The translations under genes and the position numbers were made by a program. The notes under the pieces were generated by a model. The model was given only the letters and a program-made list of their open reading frames with translations. It made no database searches and was not told where the DNA came from. From positions 1 through 34,374 of the forward strand of contig JAITFE010000107.1 of the NCBI GenBank assembly GCA_031281585.1: 34,374 nt of DNA, in the 5' to 3' direction. Source of the stretch: Bifidobacteriaceae bacterium (lineage in GTDB: Bacteria; Actinomycetota; Actinomycetes; Actinomycetales; WQXJ01). This document shows positions 24,503-31,544 of this stretch, piece after piece. Positions within the stretch are counted from its first letter, which is position 1. Each line of letters begins with the position of its first letter.

Positions 24503-25512
24503 CAGTCGCGGACCAGTTCGTGGGTGGAGCAGTGGATGCCGCCGCCGTTCTTGTTGATCTCCCGGAACTTGACCGGTATGACCTCCACGCCGTGCTTCGA
24601 ATTGAGCTTTTCCGCCGTCCGCACCAGGTGGGAGGGGAAGAAAACCCGGCGGCGGTCCAGCGTCAGCATGTTGCAGGCCCAGTCTTCGCCCACTTCGGTG
24701 TCCACCGTCTCGATCCCCATCTCCCACAAGGTGGTCTGGAAGTCGTAGGGGGCCAGGCGGGGGTTGATCAACGCCAAATCGTCGTCAATCATGGCGAAGA
24801 AGATGTCGATGTGGATCTGGTAGCCGGGCATGTTGAGCCGGACCAGTTCAATGCCGTGCTCCGCCAGGAACGCCGCGAGCTGCCGGTAGCCCTCGTAGTT
24901 GCAGCGCACCGACGTGCCGAAGAAGGCCTTGTCCGGGCGCACCTTGGCGAACGAGCCGCCCTCCGCCACGCCGGTGCCGGTGATGGTGCCCAGGATGGGG
25001 GCCCCGGCCGCGGCCAGCACCCGTGTGATGTCCTGCTCTTCGCCGCGCCGCATGCGGGGCGCCATCCGGGCGACTATAGAACCGCCGGGGATGGTGAAAA
25101 GCGGATCCCTCGTGAAGACGGCCTTGGTGAACTGCGGGGCCATTTGCGGAGCGATGATCACCTCCACGTCATGCGCTTTCAGCTGGGCGATGAAGTCTTG
25201 GAACTCTTGGTGCAGCCCCTCAAGGTCGGGAAGGTCCCGGCCCATCCAATACCAGCGCTTGTTCGGGTCCACGTAGGCCTGGAGATCCTCGTTCCAGGCC
25301 GCGTCGCCCAGCCTGGCCACCTCCTCCAGTCCGGCGGATGGGAGCCGCATGACCACGGTGCGCAGGCGGGAGACCTCGTCCACCGCGCCCCAGGGGCGTC
25401 CCCAGGTGGCGGCCAACTCGTCTCTGTCGGCGAAGGCGGGCGTCGGCTCGGGGCCCAGGATGTGGTGCACCAGGCCATCGGACATGCTGAGGGTTGGATC
25501 GGTTCCGGTCAC
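24499..25512 (-). CDS. Guanidino-group-modifying (amidinotransferase/deiminase superfamily) hydrolase
   Basis: A 337-residue pentein-fold enzyme. Visible catalytic candidates are Asp136 (FTRDPLF), Glu184 (AEGGSF), His234 with Asp236 (QIHIDIFF) and nucleophile Cys328 (GGGIHCSTHEL). This is the Cys-His-acid set of arginine deiminase, dimethylarginine hydrolase, agmatine deiminase and amidinotransferases. It most likely converts a guanidino compound to its ureido form plus ammonia, but amidino transfer cannot be excluded. The start is GTG 25512, with AGGAG eight bases upstream. It leads the ADI-ThDP-regulator unit under the dyad-containing promoter at 25534-25568. Together with the M20 carbamoylase at the other end of the cluster it suggests a two-step guanidino to ureido to amine route. 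Confidence 0.85.
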   Translation of the reverse strand: MTGTDPTLSMSDGLVHHILGPEPTPAFADRDELAATWGRPWGAVDEVSRLRTVVMRLPSAGLEEVARLGDAAWNEDLQAYVDPNKRWYWMGRDLPDLEGLHQEFQDFIAQLKAHDVEVIIAPQMAPQFTKAVFTRDPLFTIPGGSIVARMAPRMRRGEEQDITRVLAAAGAPILGTITGTGVAEGGSFAKVRPDKAFFGTSVRCNYEGYRQLAAFLAEHGIELVRLNMPGYQIHIDIFFAMIDDDLALINPRLAPYDFQTTLWEMGIETVDTEVGEDWACNMLTLDRRRVFFPSHLVRTAEKLNSKHGVEVIPVKFREINKNGGGIHCSTHELVRDW

Positions 25513-25533
25513 GGTGGACTCCTGCGGTTTTCT

Positions 25534-25568
25534 CTAAGTTACTTCGATTTGCTTGCTTAGCAACTTAG
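25534..25568 (-). promoter_or_regulatory. Promoter with inverted-repeat operator candidate before the deiminase gene
   Basis: CTAAGTT (25534-25540) and AACTTAG (25562-25568) form a 7-bp inverted repeat separated by 21 bp in an AT-rich patch. On the minus strand TTGCTA (25563-25558) and TAACTT (25541-25536) are 16 bp apart as possible -35 and -10. Each arm of the dyad overlaps one promoter element, a layout suited to repression. Confidence 0.45.
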
Positions 25569-25618
25569 CAGCGCGGGGGCCATGCCCAAACGCTTCTACG
25601 TGAACTCTGCGTAAACTC

Positions 25619-25740
25619 TCATCCGCCCGCCGGGCCGGCCCAAGGGTCAACCAGGGACACGCCCAGGTCGCGGAAATGTTTCACGTTGCGCAGACAGATG
25701 GCGGTCAGTCCCCGGCCGGAACGTGCCCCCGCCAATTCAT
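25619..25740 (-). pseudogene. Remnant of a VapC-type PIN-domain toxin (C-terminal end only)
   Basis: Read on the minus strand, the frame ending at TGA 25621-25619 gives RGLTAICLRNVKHFRDLGVSLVDPW, here cited as the pieces RGLTAICLRNVKHF and RDLGVSLVDPW. This matches the final strand, helix and terminal strand of FitB/VapC PIN ribonucleases, including the conserved RN pair. Everything upstream of about 25740 that should encode the active-site acidic residues is missing, and the frame runs directly into the antitoxin remnant. No start codon or functional toxin remains. Confidence 0.65.
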
Positions 25741-25899
25741 TCCAACTGTGGAAGGCAACTCCATGTCGAACCGATCCTCATCCGACAAGAGAAGCTCTTT
25801 CAAGGTGGGCGGACGCAGGGACTCGATGCGACGCCATTCTTCGATTGGCACCAGGACAATGGCGTCCACTCCCCGACGCCCGACAGCCTGGCTGGTCAT
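25705..25899 (-). pseudogene. Remnant of a Phd/YefM-type antitoxin
   Basis: The 64-codon frame begins MTSQAVGRRGVDAIVLVPIEEW and continues RPPTLKELLLSDEDRFDMELP, which is the second half of a Phd/YefM antitoxin: the end of the DNA-binding domain plus the toxin-neutralising tail. The usual ~30 N-terminal residues (start of the DNA-binding fold) are absent; an in-frame stop lies just upstream of the first ATG. After about 25750 the sequence departs from the family and continues into the toxin remnant in a different frame. It therefore looks truncated at both ends by deletions. Confidence 0.65.
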
Positions 25900-25977
25900 C
25901 TGTCTAGTTTAGACGCCAGCCACGGCGGGGAGCGGGCCGGTGGCCAGCCCGGTCATCGGTCTCGGCCGTCCGGGCCG

Positions 25978-26511
25978 TCACGGACCCGACAGGTTGTATG
26001 TCGCCTTGGCGCGGTTGGCGGCGCGCACCATCAGGCCAATCCCGACTGGCGGCAGCACAATTCCCGCCGTCAGCCCGGCGGACACAGCCACCCCTGTGCC
26101 CACGTTGGCCAAGTCGAAGTACGTCATGGCGACTCCGGCCAGGACGGCCAGCAGCGCCAGGTTCAGCCACACCATCATCCGTTCGCCCGCGCGGTACACG
26201 GCCTGCGCATTGACGGGGGTGATCTCAAACGGGTAGTTGAACCACTGCGGACGGCGGGCGAGCCAGCCGAGCCCCTCGACCAGCACCACAAGCACCGCCA
26301 GAATTATTACGAGCACCCACTTGGGGCCCCAGCCGTCCGCCTCGCCGGCAAGGTTGTAGTGGGTCGGCATCTCCGCCGGCGCGGACGGGTACCGCGCCAG
26401 GACCAGGCCCAGAATCAACGGCGCCCCGACCAGCCCGACCACCCACAAAATCCGCGTCACGGGACCAGTCTCAAAGTTCCGCGCGGGCCTGTTCTTCGGC
26501 AACTTCGGCAT
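25978..26511 (-). CDS. DUF1648 integral membrane protein
   Basis: A 177-residue membrane protein with four predicted transmembrane helices (about 20-40, 64-84, 112-132, 137-162). Between the first two is the DUF1648 signature: PAEMPTHYNLAGEADGWGPK, with conserved Pro, His-Tyr-Asn, Gly and Trp-Gly. The domain is found alone or in SdpI-like proteins; its biochemical role is unknown, and SdpI itself is an immunity protein against a peptide toxin. ATG 26511 has GGGGGAGG just upstream. A TAGAAT -10-like box on the same strand (26559-26554) is a possible promoter, though no -35 is evident. The gene lies downstream of the esterase and its palindrome. Confidence 0.83.
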   Translation of the reverse strand: MPKLPKNRPARNFETGPVTRILWVVGLVGAPLILGLVLARYPSAPAEMPTHYNLAGEADGWGPKWVLVIILAVLVVLVEGLGWLARRPQWFNYPFEITPVNAQAVYRAGERMMVWLNLALLAVLAGVAMTYFDLANVGTGVAVSAGLTAGIVLPPVGIGLMVRAANRAKATYNLSGP

Positions 26512-26586
26512 GCCCTCCCCCTTTTCGCAGCCGCGTTCGCGTCGATGCCAACAATTCTACTCAACCACGAAATGGGGCCAGTCGGA

Positions 26587-26640
26587 GGAAACGGGGACGG
26601 TACCTATTTCGCTGGCGAAATAGGTACCGTCCCCGTTTCC
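26587..26640. repeat. Perfect REP-like palindrome, 26-bp arms with 2-nt centre
   Basis: Positions 26587-26612 are the exact reverse complement of 26615-26640, with only TG (26613-26614) between. The arm runs GGAAACGGGGACGG then TACCTATTTCGC. No mismatch occurs in 26 pairs. It resembles the REP palindromes mobilised by REP-associated tyrosine transposases, but no such transposase is in the window. It overlaps the 3' end of the esterase gene and supplies its last residues and TAG stop (26606-26604). In RNA it would form a very stable hairpin and could also end transcription. Confidence 0.97.
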
Positions 26641-27644
26641 GGCAGGTGGCGGCGGAAGAACTCCGCCGCTTGGAGCAGGTCTTCGCTCGCGCCGCCCTCG
26701 TGGCCCGCGAAAGGCCAGACCTGGATGTCTTTGGGGCCCGCGTAGGCGTTGTAGGCGCCGAACACCGTCGAGGCGGGCGTGAGATCATCCGCCAAGCCCG
26801 TGGCGAAGTGGGCCGGGGCCCGGCACCGGCGGGCGAAGTTGACCCCGTCCACATAAGACAAGGTGCGCCGGACCGAGGCCTCGTCGGCCGGACGCACAGC
26901 CAGGTAGGTGGCGATTTCCTGGTACGCCCCCTGGTCGGTGACGTCCACGCCGCGCATCACGTCCACCATGAACGGACTCAGCACCACCGCCGCGCGGACC
27001 AGGCCGGGCACCAGGGCCGCCGCGGCGAGGGCCGCGCCGCCGCCCTGCGAACGCCCGAACACGCCGATGCGGGACGGGTCGACCAGTTCCAACTCGGCGG
27101 CGGCGTCCACCGCCCGCGCCGCGTCGGTGAACAGACGCGCGTAATAGTAGGTCTCGGGCGCCATCACGCCTTTGGTCACAAACCCCGGCGTCATGGGGCC
27201 GGAGCCGTGCGGGTCCGGGGTGTCGCCCGGCGCCCACGTGGCGCCCTGGCCCCGCGTGTCCATCCGGAACTGGGCAAACCCGAGCGCGGGCCACACCAGG
27301 TCGTCAAGCGGCCAGCTTCGCCCGCCGCCGTAACCCCCGAACTGGACAACGCAGGCGGGCGGGCGGACGGCATCGGGCACCCCCGAACCCGAAACCAGAC
27401 CCGAACCCGAACCCGAAACAGGCAACCGCAGCCAGGCCTTCACCGGCTCGCCGCTGAAACCTGAAAACGTGACGTCAAAAACCTCCACGCCGTGCAAGTC
27501 CAACTCGACCCGTTCCGGGACGGGCCTGCCCCCGTCCGCCCGCGACTCGTGCAGGGCGACCTCCCAAAACACGTCGAAATCGTCCGGCTCGCGCGTTTGG
27601 GACTGGTAGGACCGCAACTCCTCCAAGGGCAGATCACGCAGCAT
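26604..27644 (-). CDS. Acetylxylan esterase/cephalosporin-C deacetylase (CE7) family
   Basis: A 346-residue alpha/beta hydrolase of carbohydrate esterase family 7. It shows RGQG oxyanion region (MDTRGQG), nucleophile Ser in GRSQGGG, Asp in GLADDLTPAST and His in AGHEGG. The family removes acetyl groups from acetylated xylo-oligosaccharides or small esters in the cytoplasm. The native C-terminus should be near EFFRRHL; the following residues PETGTVPISPAK and the stop are encoded by the REP-like palindrome. A short SGSGSGLVSGSG insert (about residues 77-88) is made by hexamer repeats near 27380-27420. ATG 27644 lies 9 bp after the cysS stop, so the gene is probably co-transcribed with cysS although unrelated in function. 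Confidence 0.88.
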   Translation of the reverse strand: MLRDLPLEELRSYQSQTREPDDFDVFWEVALHESRADGGRPVPERVELDLHGVEVFDVTFSGFSGEPVKAWLRLPVSGSGSGLVSGSGVPDAVRPPACVVQFGGYGGGRSWPLDDLVWPALGFAQFRMDTRGQGATWAPGDTPDPHGSGPMTPGFVTKGVMAPETYYYARLFTDAARAVDAAAELELVDPSRIGVFGRSQGGGAALAAAALVPGLVRAAVVLSPFMVDVMRGVDVTDQGAYQEIATYLAVRPADEASVRRTLSYVDGVNFARRCRAPAHFATGLADDLTPASTVFGAYNAYAGPKDIQVWPFAGHEGGASEDLLQAAEFFRRHLPETGTVPISPAK

Positions 27645-27653
27645 CAGGCCAGG

Positions 27654-29072
27654 TTAGCCGCCTAAGGACAACTCCCACCGGGGGCCCGCCGGGGAGTCCT
27701 CCACTTGGATGCCTGCGGCCGCCAGGCGGTCCCGGATGGCGTCCGCGACCGCGAAATCGCGGGCGGCGCGGGCGGCGGCGCGGGCCTCCAACTGCCCCTC
27801 GACCAAGGCGGCCAGGGCCGATTCGGCCTTCGCGGACGCGGCGGATTCCGTCCAAGGCGCCGCCAAAGGATCCATGCCCAGCGCCGCCAGCATGGCCCTG
27901 ACCTCAAGCAACGCCGCCAACGCCTCGTCGTCCTGGTAATCCGACAAGGCGGTGTTGCCCCGCCGGACGGCATCGTGAACCTGGGCCAAGGCGACCGTGG
28001 TCCCCAAGTCGTCGTCCATCGCGGCCACAAAGGCGCCGGGCAAGGGCACGTCCACGACCGGCTGGCCGGACCCGACCCGTTCGCCGGCCCGCCGGATGAA
28101 GCCGATGATCCGCTCATAGGCGGCGGACGCCTCCGCCAAAGTCGAATCGGAAAACTCCAAAGTGGACCGGTAATGCGCCGCCGTCAAGACGTAGCGGATC
28201 ACAATCGGATCAGCCTGTTTCAGCAGTTCAGAGGCCAACAGGGTGTTGCCGAGCGACTTCGACATCTTGGTCCCGGCCTGGGTGATGAAGGCGTTGTGGA
28301 CCCAGTAGCGGGCAAAGCCGTAGCCGGCGGCGCGGGACTGCGCCTGCTCGTTCTCATGATGCGGGAACCGCAGATCGATCCCGCCGCCGTGGATGTCGAA
28401 CGTCTCGCCCAGGTAGCGCAGCGACATGGTGGAGCACTCTAGGTGCCAACCCGGCCGGCCCCGGCCCCACGGCGTGTCCCAGGACGCGTCGAGCGGCTCG
28501 GTCGGCTTGACAGCCTTCCACAATGCGAAATCATGCGGGTCGCGTTTGTCGTCCGCCTCCGGTTCGTCCTCGGCCGAAACGAGGTCCTCCAGCCGCTGAT
28601 GGGTCAGCGACCCGTAATCCGGGTAGGAGCGCACGTCGAAGTAGACGTTGCCGGGACGGCCCGTGTAGGCGTGGCCGCGCGCGATCAGCCGGTCGATGAA
28701 CTCGATCATGTCCGGCACCACCCCGGTGGCCCGCGGTTCGTAGGTGGGCGGCCGCACGCCCAACGCGTCGTAGGCGGCCGTGAACGCCCGCTCCCAGTGA
28801 CCGGCCCACGCCCACCATGGCTCCCCCGCCTGGGCGGCCTTGTTCAAGATCTTGTCGTCAATGTCGGTGACGTTGCGGATGAACCGCACCTTGTTGCCGG
28901 CCCGCTCCAGCCAGCGCCGCAAGATGTCGAAGACGACGGCCGGCCGCAAATGCCCAATGTGGGGGGCGTCCTGGACCGTCGCCCCGCACTGGTAGATGCC
29001 CACATAGCCGGGGGTGAGTGGTTCAAACGGCCGGACGGTGCCGGTGGCGGAATCGTGCAGCGAAAGGCTCAT
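27654..29072 (-). CDS. cysS: Cysteine--tRNA ligase
   Basis: A 472-residue class I aminoacyl-tRNA synthetase. Zinc-binding Cys29 (YQCGATVQD), PHIGH motif (37-41), ECSTM and HHENE zinc/substrate motifs, and KMSKS (about 268-272) are all intact. The anticodon-binding C-terminal domain has a normal length. It charges tRNA-Cys. ATG 29072 follows the ispF stop by 10 bp, so carD-ispF-cysS reads as one operon. In many actinobacteria the next gene is rlmB; here it is the CE7 esterase. Confidence 0.96.
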   Translation of the reverse strand: MSLSLHDSATGTVRPFEPLTPGYVGIYQCGATVQDAPHIGHLRPAVVFDILRRWLERAGNKVRFIRNVTDIDDKILNKAAQAGEPWWAWAGHWERAFTAAYDALGVRPPTYEPRATGVVPDMIEFIDRLIARGHAYTGRPGNVYFDVRSYPDYGSLTHQRLEDLVSAEDEPEADDKRDPHDFALWKAVKPTEPLDASWDTPWGRGRPGWHLECSTMSLRYLGETFDIHGGGIDLRFPHHENEQAQSRAAGYGFARYWVHNAFITQAGTKMSKSLGNTLLASELLKQADPIVIRYVLTAAHYRSTLEFSDSTLAEASAAYERIIGFIRRAGERVGSGQPVVDVPLPGAFVAAMDDDLGTTVALAQVHDAVRRGNTALSDYQDDEALAALLEVRAMLAALGMDPLAAPWTESAASAKAESALAALVEGQLEARAAARAARDFAVADAIRDRLAAAGIQVEDSPAGPRWELSLGG

Positions 29073-29082
29073 GGGCTTCAGA

Positions 29083-29598
29083 TTACTGGGCCTGACCGTC
29101 CGCCGCGGCGCCGGCGGGCGCCCGCAGCAGGCAGACGGCCAACGCCGCCAGCCCCTCGCCGCGGCCGGTGAACCCCATCGTGTCCGTTGTGGTGGCCGTC
29201 ACGCTCACGGGCGCCCCCAGAATTTGCCCGATGCCGTCTTCCGCCTCCCGGCGCCGGCCCGCGAGTCGCGGGTGGTTGCCTATCACCTGGACGCTTGCGC
29301 TCTCAATCGCAAAGCCGGCCCGCCGAACCAACCTGACGGTTTCGGTCAGGAATTCGGCCGATGCCGCGCCCGCGTATTCGGGTCGGTCGGTTCCGAAGAG
29401 GTGCCCGATGTCGCCCAGCCCGGCCGCCGCCCCCAAGGCGTCCACCAGCGCGTGGGCCGCCACGTCGCCGTCCGAATGCCCCGCGAGGGCCGGTTCGTCC
29501 GGCCATTCGAGCAGGGCCAGGCGCAACGGTCGCGGCTCCCCGACGCCTGGGTCGGCGAAACGGTGGGCGTCAAACCCCTGGCCGACCCGCAAAGCCAC
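29083..29598 (-). CDS. ispF: 2-C-methyl-D-erythritol 2,4-cyclodiphosphate synthase
   Basis: A 171-residue enzyme of the non-mevalonate isoprenoid pathway. It closes the cyclic diphosphate of CDP-ME 2-phosphate. The zinc ligands are visible as Asp10 and His12 (GFDAHRF) and His49 (DGDVAAHAL). The IGHLFGTD and [16 protein letters not shown] segments of the active site are present. ATG 29598 lies 21 bp after carD. The partner gene ispD, usually between carD and ispF or fused to it, is not in this window. Confidence 0.95.
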   Translation of the reverse strand: MALRVGQGFDAHRFADPGVGEPRPLRLALLEWPDEPALAGHSDGDVAAHALVDALGAAAGLGDIGHLFGTDRPEYAGAASAEFLTETVRLVRRAGFAIESASVQVIGNHPRLAGRRREAEDGIGQILGAPVSVTATTTDTMGFTGRGEGLAALAVCLLRAPAGAAADGQAQ

Positions 29599-29619
29599 TG
29601 CCGGTGGTTGGTCGGCGCG

Positions 29620-30141
29620 TTATTCCGCGTCGACTGCGGCCTGGGGGCCGGCGCCAATGGCGGCGGCCAGGATCTCGTCAAGGCGGCCCTCGGCCACCTC
29701 CTCGTCAATGCTTTCCGCCAACGCCAGCTCAGAGACCAGGATCTGCCGGGCGCGGGCGAGCATCCGTTTCTCGCCGGCGCTCAGCCCCCGGTCCGAGTCG
29801 CGTCGCGACAAGTCCCGCACCACTTCCGACACCTTGATCACATCGCCCGAGGCGATCTTCTCAACGTTCGCCTTGTAGCGCCGCGACCAGTTGGTCGGCT
29901 CCTCCCTGACGTCGGCCCGAAGCACTTCGAAGACGCGCTCCAACCCGTCGCGTCCAACCACGTCTCGCACGCCGACCAACTCGACGTTGTCCGCCGGAAC
30001 CTCGATTGTCAGGTCGCCCTGAGTGACGCGCAATTTGAGGTACAGCTTCTCCTCGCCCCGAATGGTGCGGGTGCTGATTTCCTCGATGAGCGCGGCGCCG
30101 TGGTGCGGATACACCACGGTCTCTCCAACTGCAAATGCCAT
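29620..30141 (-). CDS. carD: CarD-family RNA polymerase-binding transcription factor
   Basis: A 173-residue CarD. The N-terminal RNA polymerase-interacting domain ([20 protein letters not shown], to about residue 60) is followed by the helical DNA-binding domain, including Trp85 in [14 protein letters not shown]. That Trp is the residue that wedges into the upstream edge of the promoter bubble in mycobacterial CarD. It stabilises open complexes, chiefly at rRNA promoters. I place the start at ATG 30141; the open frame extends 34 codons upstream but the family begins here. The ~13 C-terminal residues ([11 protein letters not shown]) are a variable tail. It heads the carD-ispF-cysS unit. Confidence 0.95.
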   Translation of the reverse strand: MAFAVGETVVYPHHGAALIEEISTRTIRGEEKLYLKLRVTQGDLTIEVPADNVELVGVRDVVGRDGLERVFEVLRADVREEPTNWSRRYKANVEKIASGDVIKVSEVVRDLSRRDSDRGLSAGEKRMLARARQILVSELALAESIDEEVAEGRLDEILAAAIGAGPQAAVDAE

Positions 30142-30155
30142 AATTTCGGTCTTGT

Positions 30156-30214
30156 CCCCTCTCGCGGCAGTCAAGTTTAGCACGCCTGCTTCCCCAAGCG
30201 GCCGACGAGAGGGG
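30156..30214. promoter_or_regulatory. Inverted repeat spanning the carD upstream region
   Basis: CCCCTCTCG (30156-30164) and CGAGAGGGG (30206-30214) are perfect 9-bp inverted arms 41 bp apart. A TAAACT -10-like box on the minus strand (30179-30174) lies between them; no good -35 was seen. The right-hand gene-proximal arm also supplies the GAGAGGGGAC ribosome-binding-like stretch before carD. Function unproven. Confidence 0.3.
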
Positions 30215-30247
30215 CATAATCCCAGGCCAGACGGCCAATTCAAGTGT

Positions 30248-30988
30248 TCAGGCTTTGCCTTGGTTGGCTACCGCGGCAATGGCGGCCTTGGCGGCCTCCG
30301 GGTCCAGGTAAGTGCCGCCGGCCTTGACCGGCTTCAGATCGTGGTCTAGGTCGTAGACCAAGGGAATGCCTGTTGGGATATTCAAGCCGGCAATAGCCGC
30401 GTCCGAAATCCCGTCGAGGTGCTTGACCAAAGCCCGCAACGAGTTGCCGTGGGCCGCGACCAGAACCGTCTTGCCTTCCACCAGGTCCGGCACGATCGCC
30501 TCCTGCCAATATGGCAGCGCCCGGACCAGCACGTCCTTGAGGGCTTCGGTCCGCACCAGCGGCGCGCCCGCGTAGCGCGGGTCGCCGTCTTGGGAATATT
30601 GCGATCCCAGTTCGATTTCCGGGGGCGGCGTGTCATAGGAACGCCGCCAAATCATGAACTGCTCTTCGCCGTATTCGTCGCGGATTTGGGTCTTGTTCTT
30701 GCCCTGCAGCGCGCCGTAGTGACGCTCGTTCAGCCGCCATGAGCGCTTGACGGGAATCCAGAGCCGATCAGCCGCGTCAAGCGCCAACTCGGCGGTGACG
30801 ATGGCTCGGCGCAACAAAGAAGTGTGCAAAACATCTGGCAACACTCCCGCGCCGGTCAACAGTTCGCCTCCGCGAATGGCTTCTGCGCGCCCTTTCTCCG
30901 ACAGGGGCACGTCGACCCAGCCGGTGAATAGATTCTTGGCGTTCCATTCGCTTTCGCCGTGGCGGAGCAGGACAAGCTTGTACGTCAT
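30248..30988 (-). CDS. gpmA: 2,3-bisphosphoglycerate-dependent phosphoglycerate mutase
   Basis: A 246-residue glycolytic mutase interconverting 3- and 2-phosphoglycerate. The phosphohistidine is His10 in LRHGESEWN. Partner residues are Arg61, Glu88 ([10 protein letters not shown]) and His180 (AAHGNSLRA). Length and motifs are normal for the dPGM type. ATG 30988 starts 6 bp after the lsr2 stop, so it may be co-transcribed with lsr2. It is 106 bp upstream of carD. Confidence 0.96.
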   Translation of the reverse strand: MTYKLVLLRHGESEWNAKNLFTGWVDVPLSEKGRAEAIRGGELLTGAGVLPDVLHTSLLRRAIVTAELALDAADRLWIPVKRSWRLNERHYGALQGKNKTQIRDEYGEEQFMIWRRSYDTPPPEIELGSQYSQDGDPRYAGAPLVRTEALKDVLVRALPYWQEAIVPDLVEGKTVLVAAHGNSLRALVKHLDGISDAAIAGLNIPTGIPLVYDLDHDLKPVKAGGTYLDPEAAKAAIAAVANQGKA

Positions 30989-30994
30989 TGACGG

Positions 30995-31354
30995 TCAGCC
31001 CTCCCGGTGGGCGGCGTAATAGGCTTCCCGGATCGGCGCCGGAATGCGGCCCCGGTCGGAAACCTCGAGGCTTTGCTCGCGCGCCCAGGCGCGGATCTTG
31101 GCAATGTCGCCATTGGCGGCGGGACGGCGCGGACGAGTGGTCGCGCGGGTTGCGGCGCGGCCTGCCTTGGCGCCGCGGGCGGGGACCCGGCGCGCGGACT
31201 CAACCCACTTCGCCAGACCTTTCCGAAGCTCGCCGGCATGGTCGGCGCTCAAATCGATCTCATAGTTGACTCCGTCGAGTCCGAATGTGACTGTTTCGGT
31301 CGCGTCAGACCCGTCGAGGTCGTCGACCAAGAGAACTTGGACACGCTGTGCCAT
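30995..31354 (-). CDS. lsr2: Lsr2-family nucleoid-associated protein
   Basis: A 119-residue xenogeneic silencer of Actinobacteria. The N-terminal dimerisation domain (MAQRVQVLLVDDLDG... VNYEIDLS, to about residue 55) and a basic linker (56-80) lead to the C-terminal DNA-binding domain. That domain has the minor-groove-inserting RGR at residues 101-103 (SDRGRIPAPI). It bridges and silences AT-rich DNA, so the few AT-rich patches in this window (before the ATPase, deiminase and lipoprotein genes) are natural targets. ATG 31354 has AGGAG nine bases upstream. It follows lysS, a conserved neighbourhood. Confidence 0.95.
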   Translation of the reverse strand: MAQRVQVLLVDDLDGSDATETVTFGLDGVNYEIDLSADHAGELRKGLAKWVESARRVPARGAKAGRAATRATTRPRRPAANGDIAKIRAWAREQSLEVSDRGRIPAPIREAYYAAHREG

Positions 31355-31505
31355 TTTTTGGATCTCCTATCCTTTGAAAACTGGGCGGACGGCTCGTGGC
31401 GCCGCATGGCGGTGATGACGAAGAAAGCATAGCTCGGATTCTTGGGAGTTTTATCCGCCTTATGGACCAGGACCACGGAGCGGGAACGGCGGCCGCGCCG
31501 GCCTG

Positions 31506-31533
31506 GGGCCGCCGAACGATTGGCCGGCGGCCC
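31506..31533 (-). terminator. Hairpin terminator candidate after lysS
   Basis: GGGCCGCCG (31506-31514) and CGGCGGCCC (31525-31533) form a perfect 9-bp all-GC stem with a 10-nt loop, starting 12 bases after the lysS stop. There is no following T-tract. It probably separates lysS from lsr2, which has its own ribosome-binding site and a TATGCT box upstream. Confidence 0.5.
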
Positions 31534-31544
31534 GAAGCCCCGCC

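Noticed and set aside
1962-27653. A single integrated element such as a prophage, ICE or transposon
   Set aside because: No integrase, transposase, tRNA attachment site or flanking direct repeat was seen; several independent insertions are equally likely.
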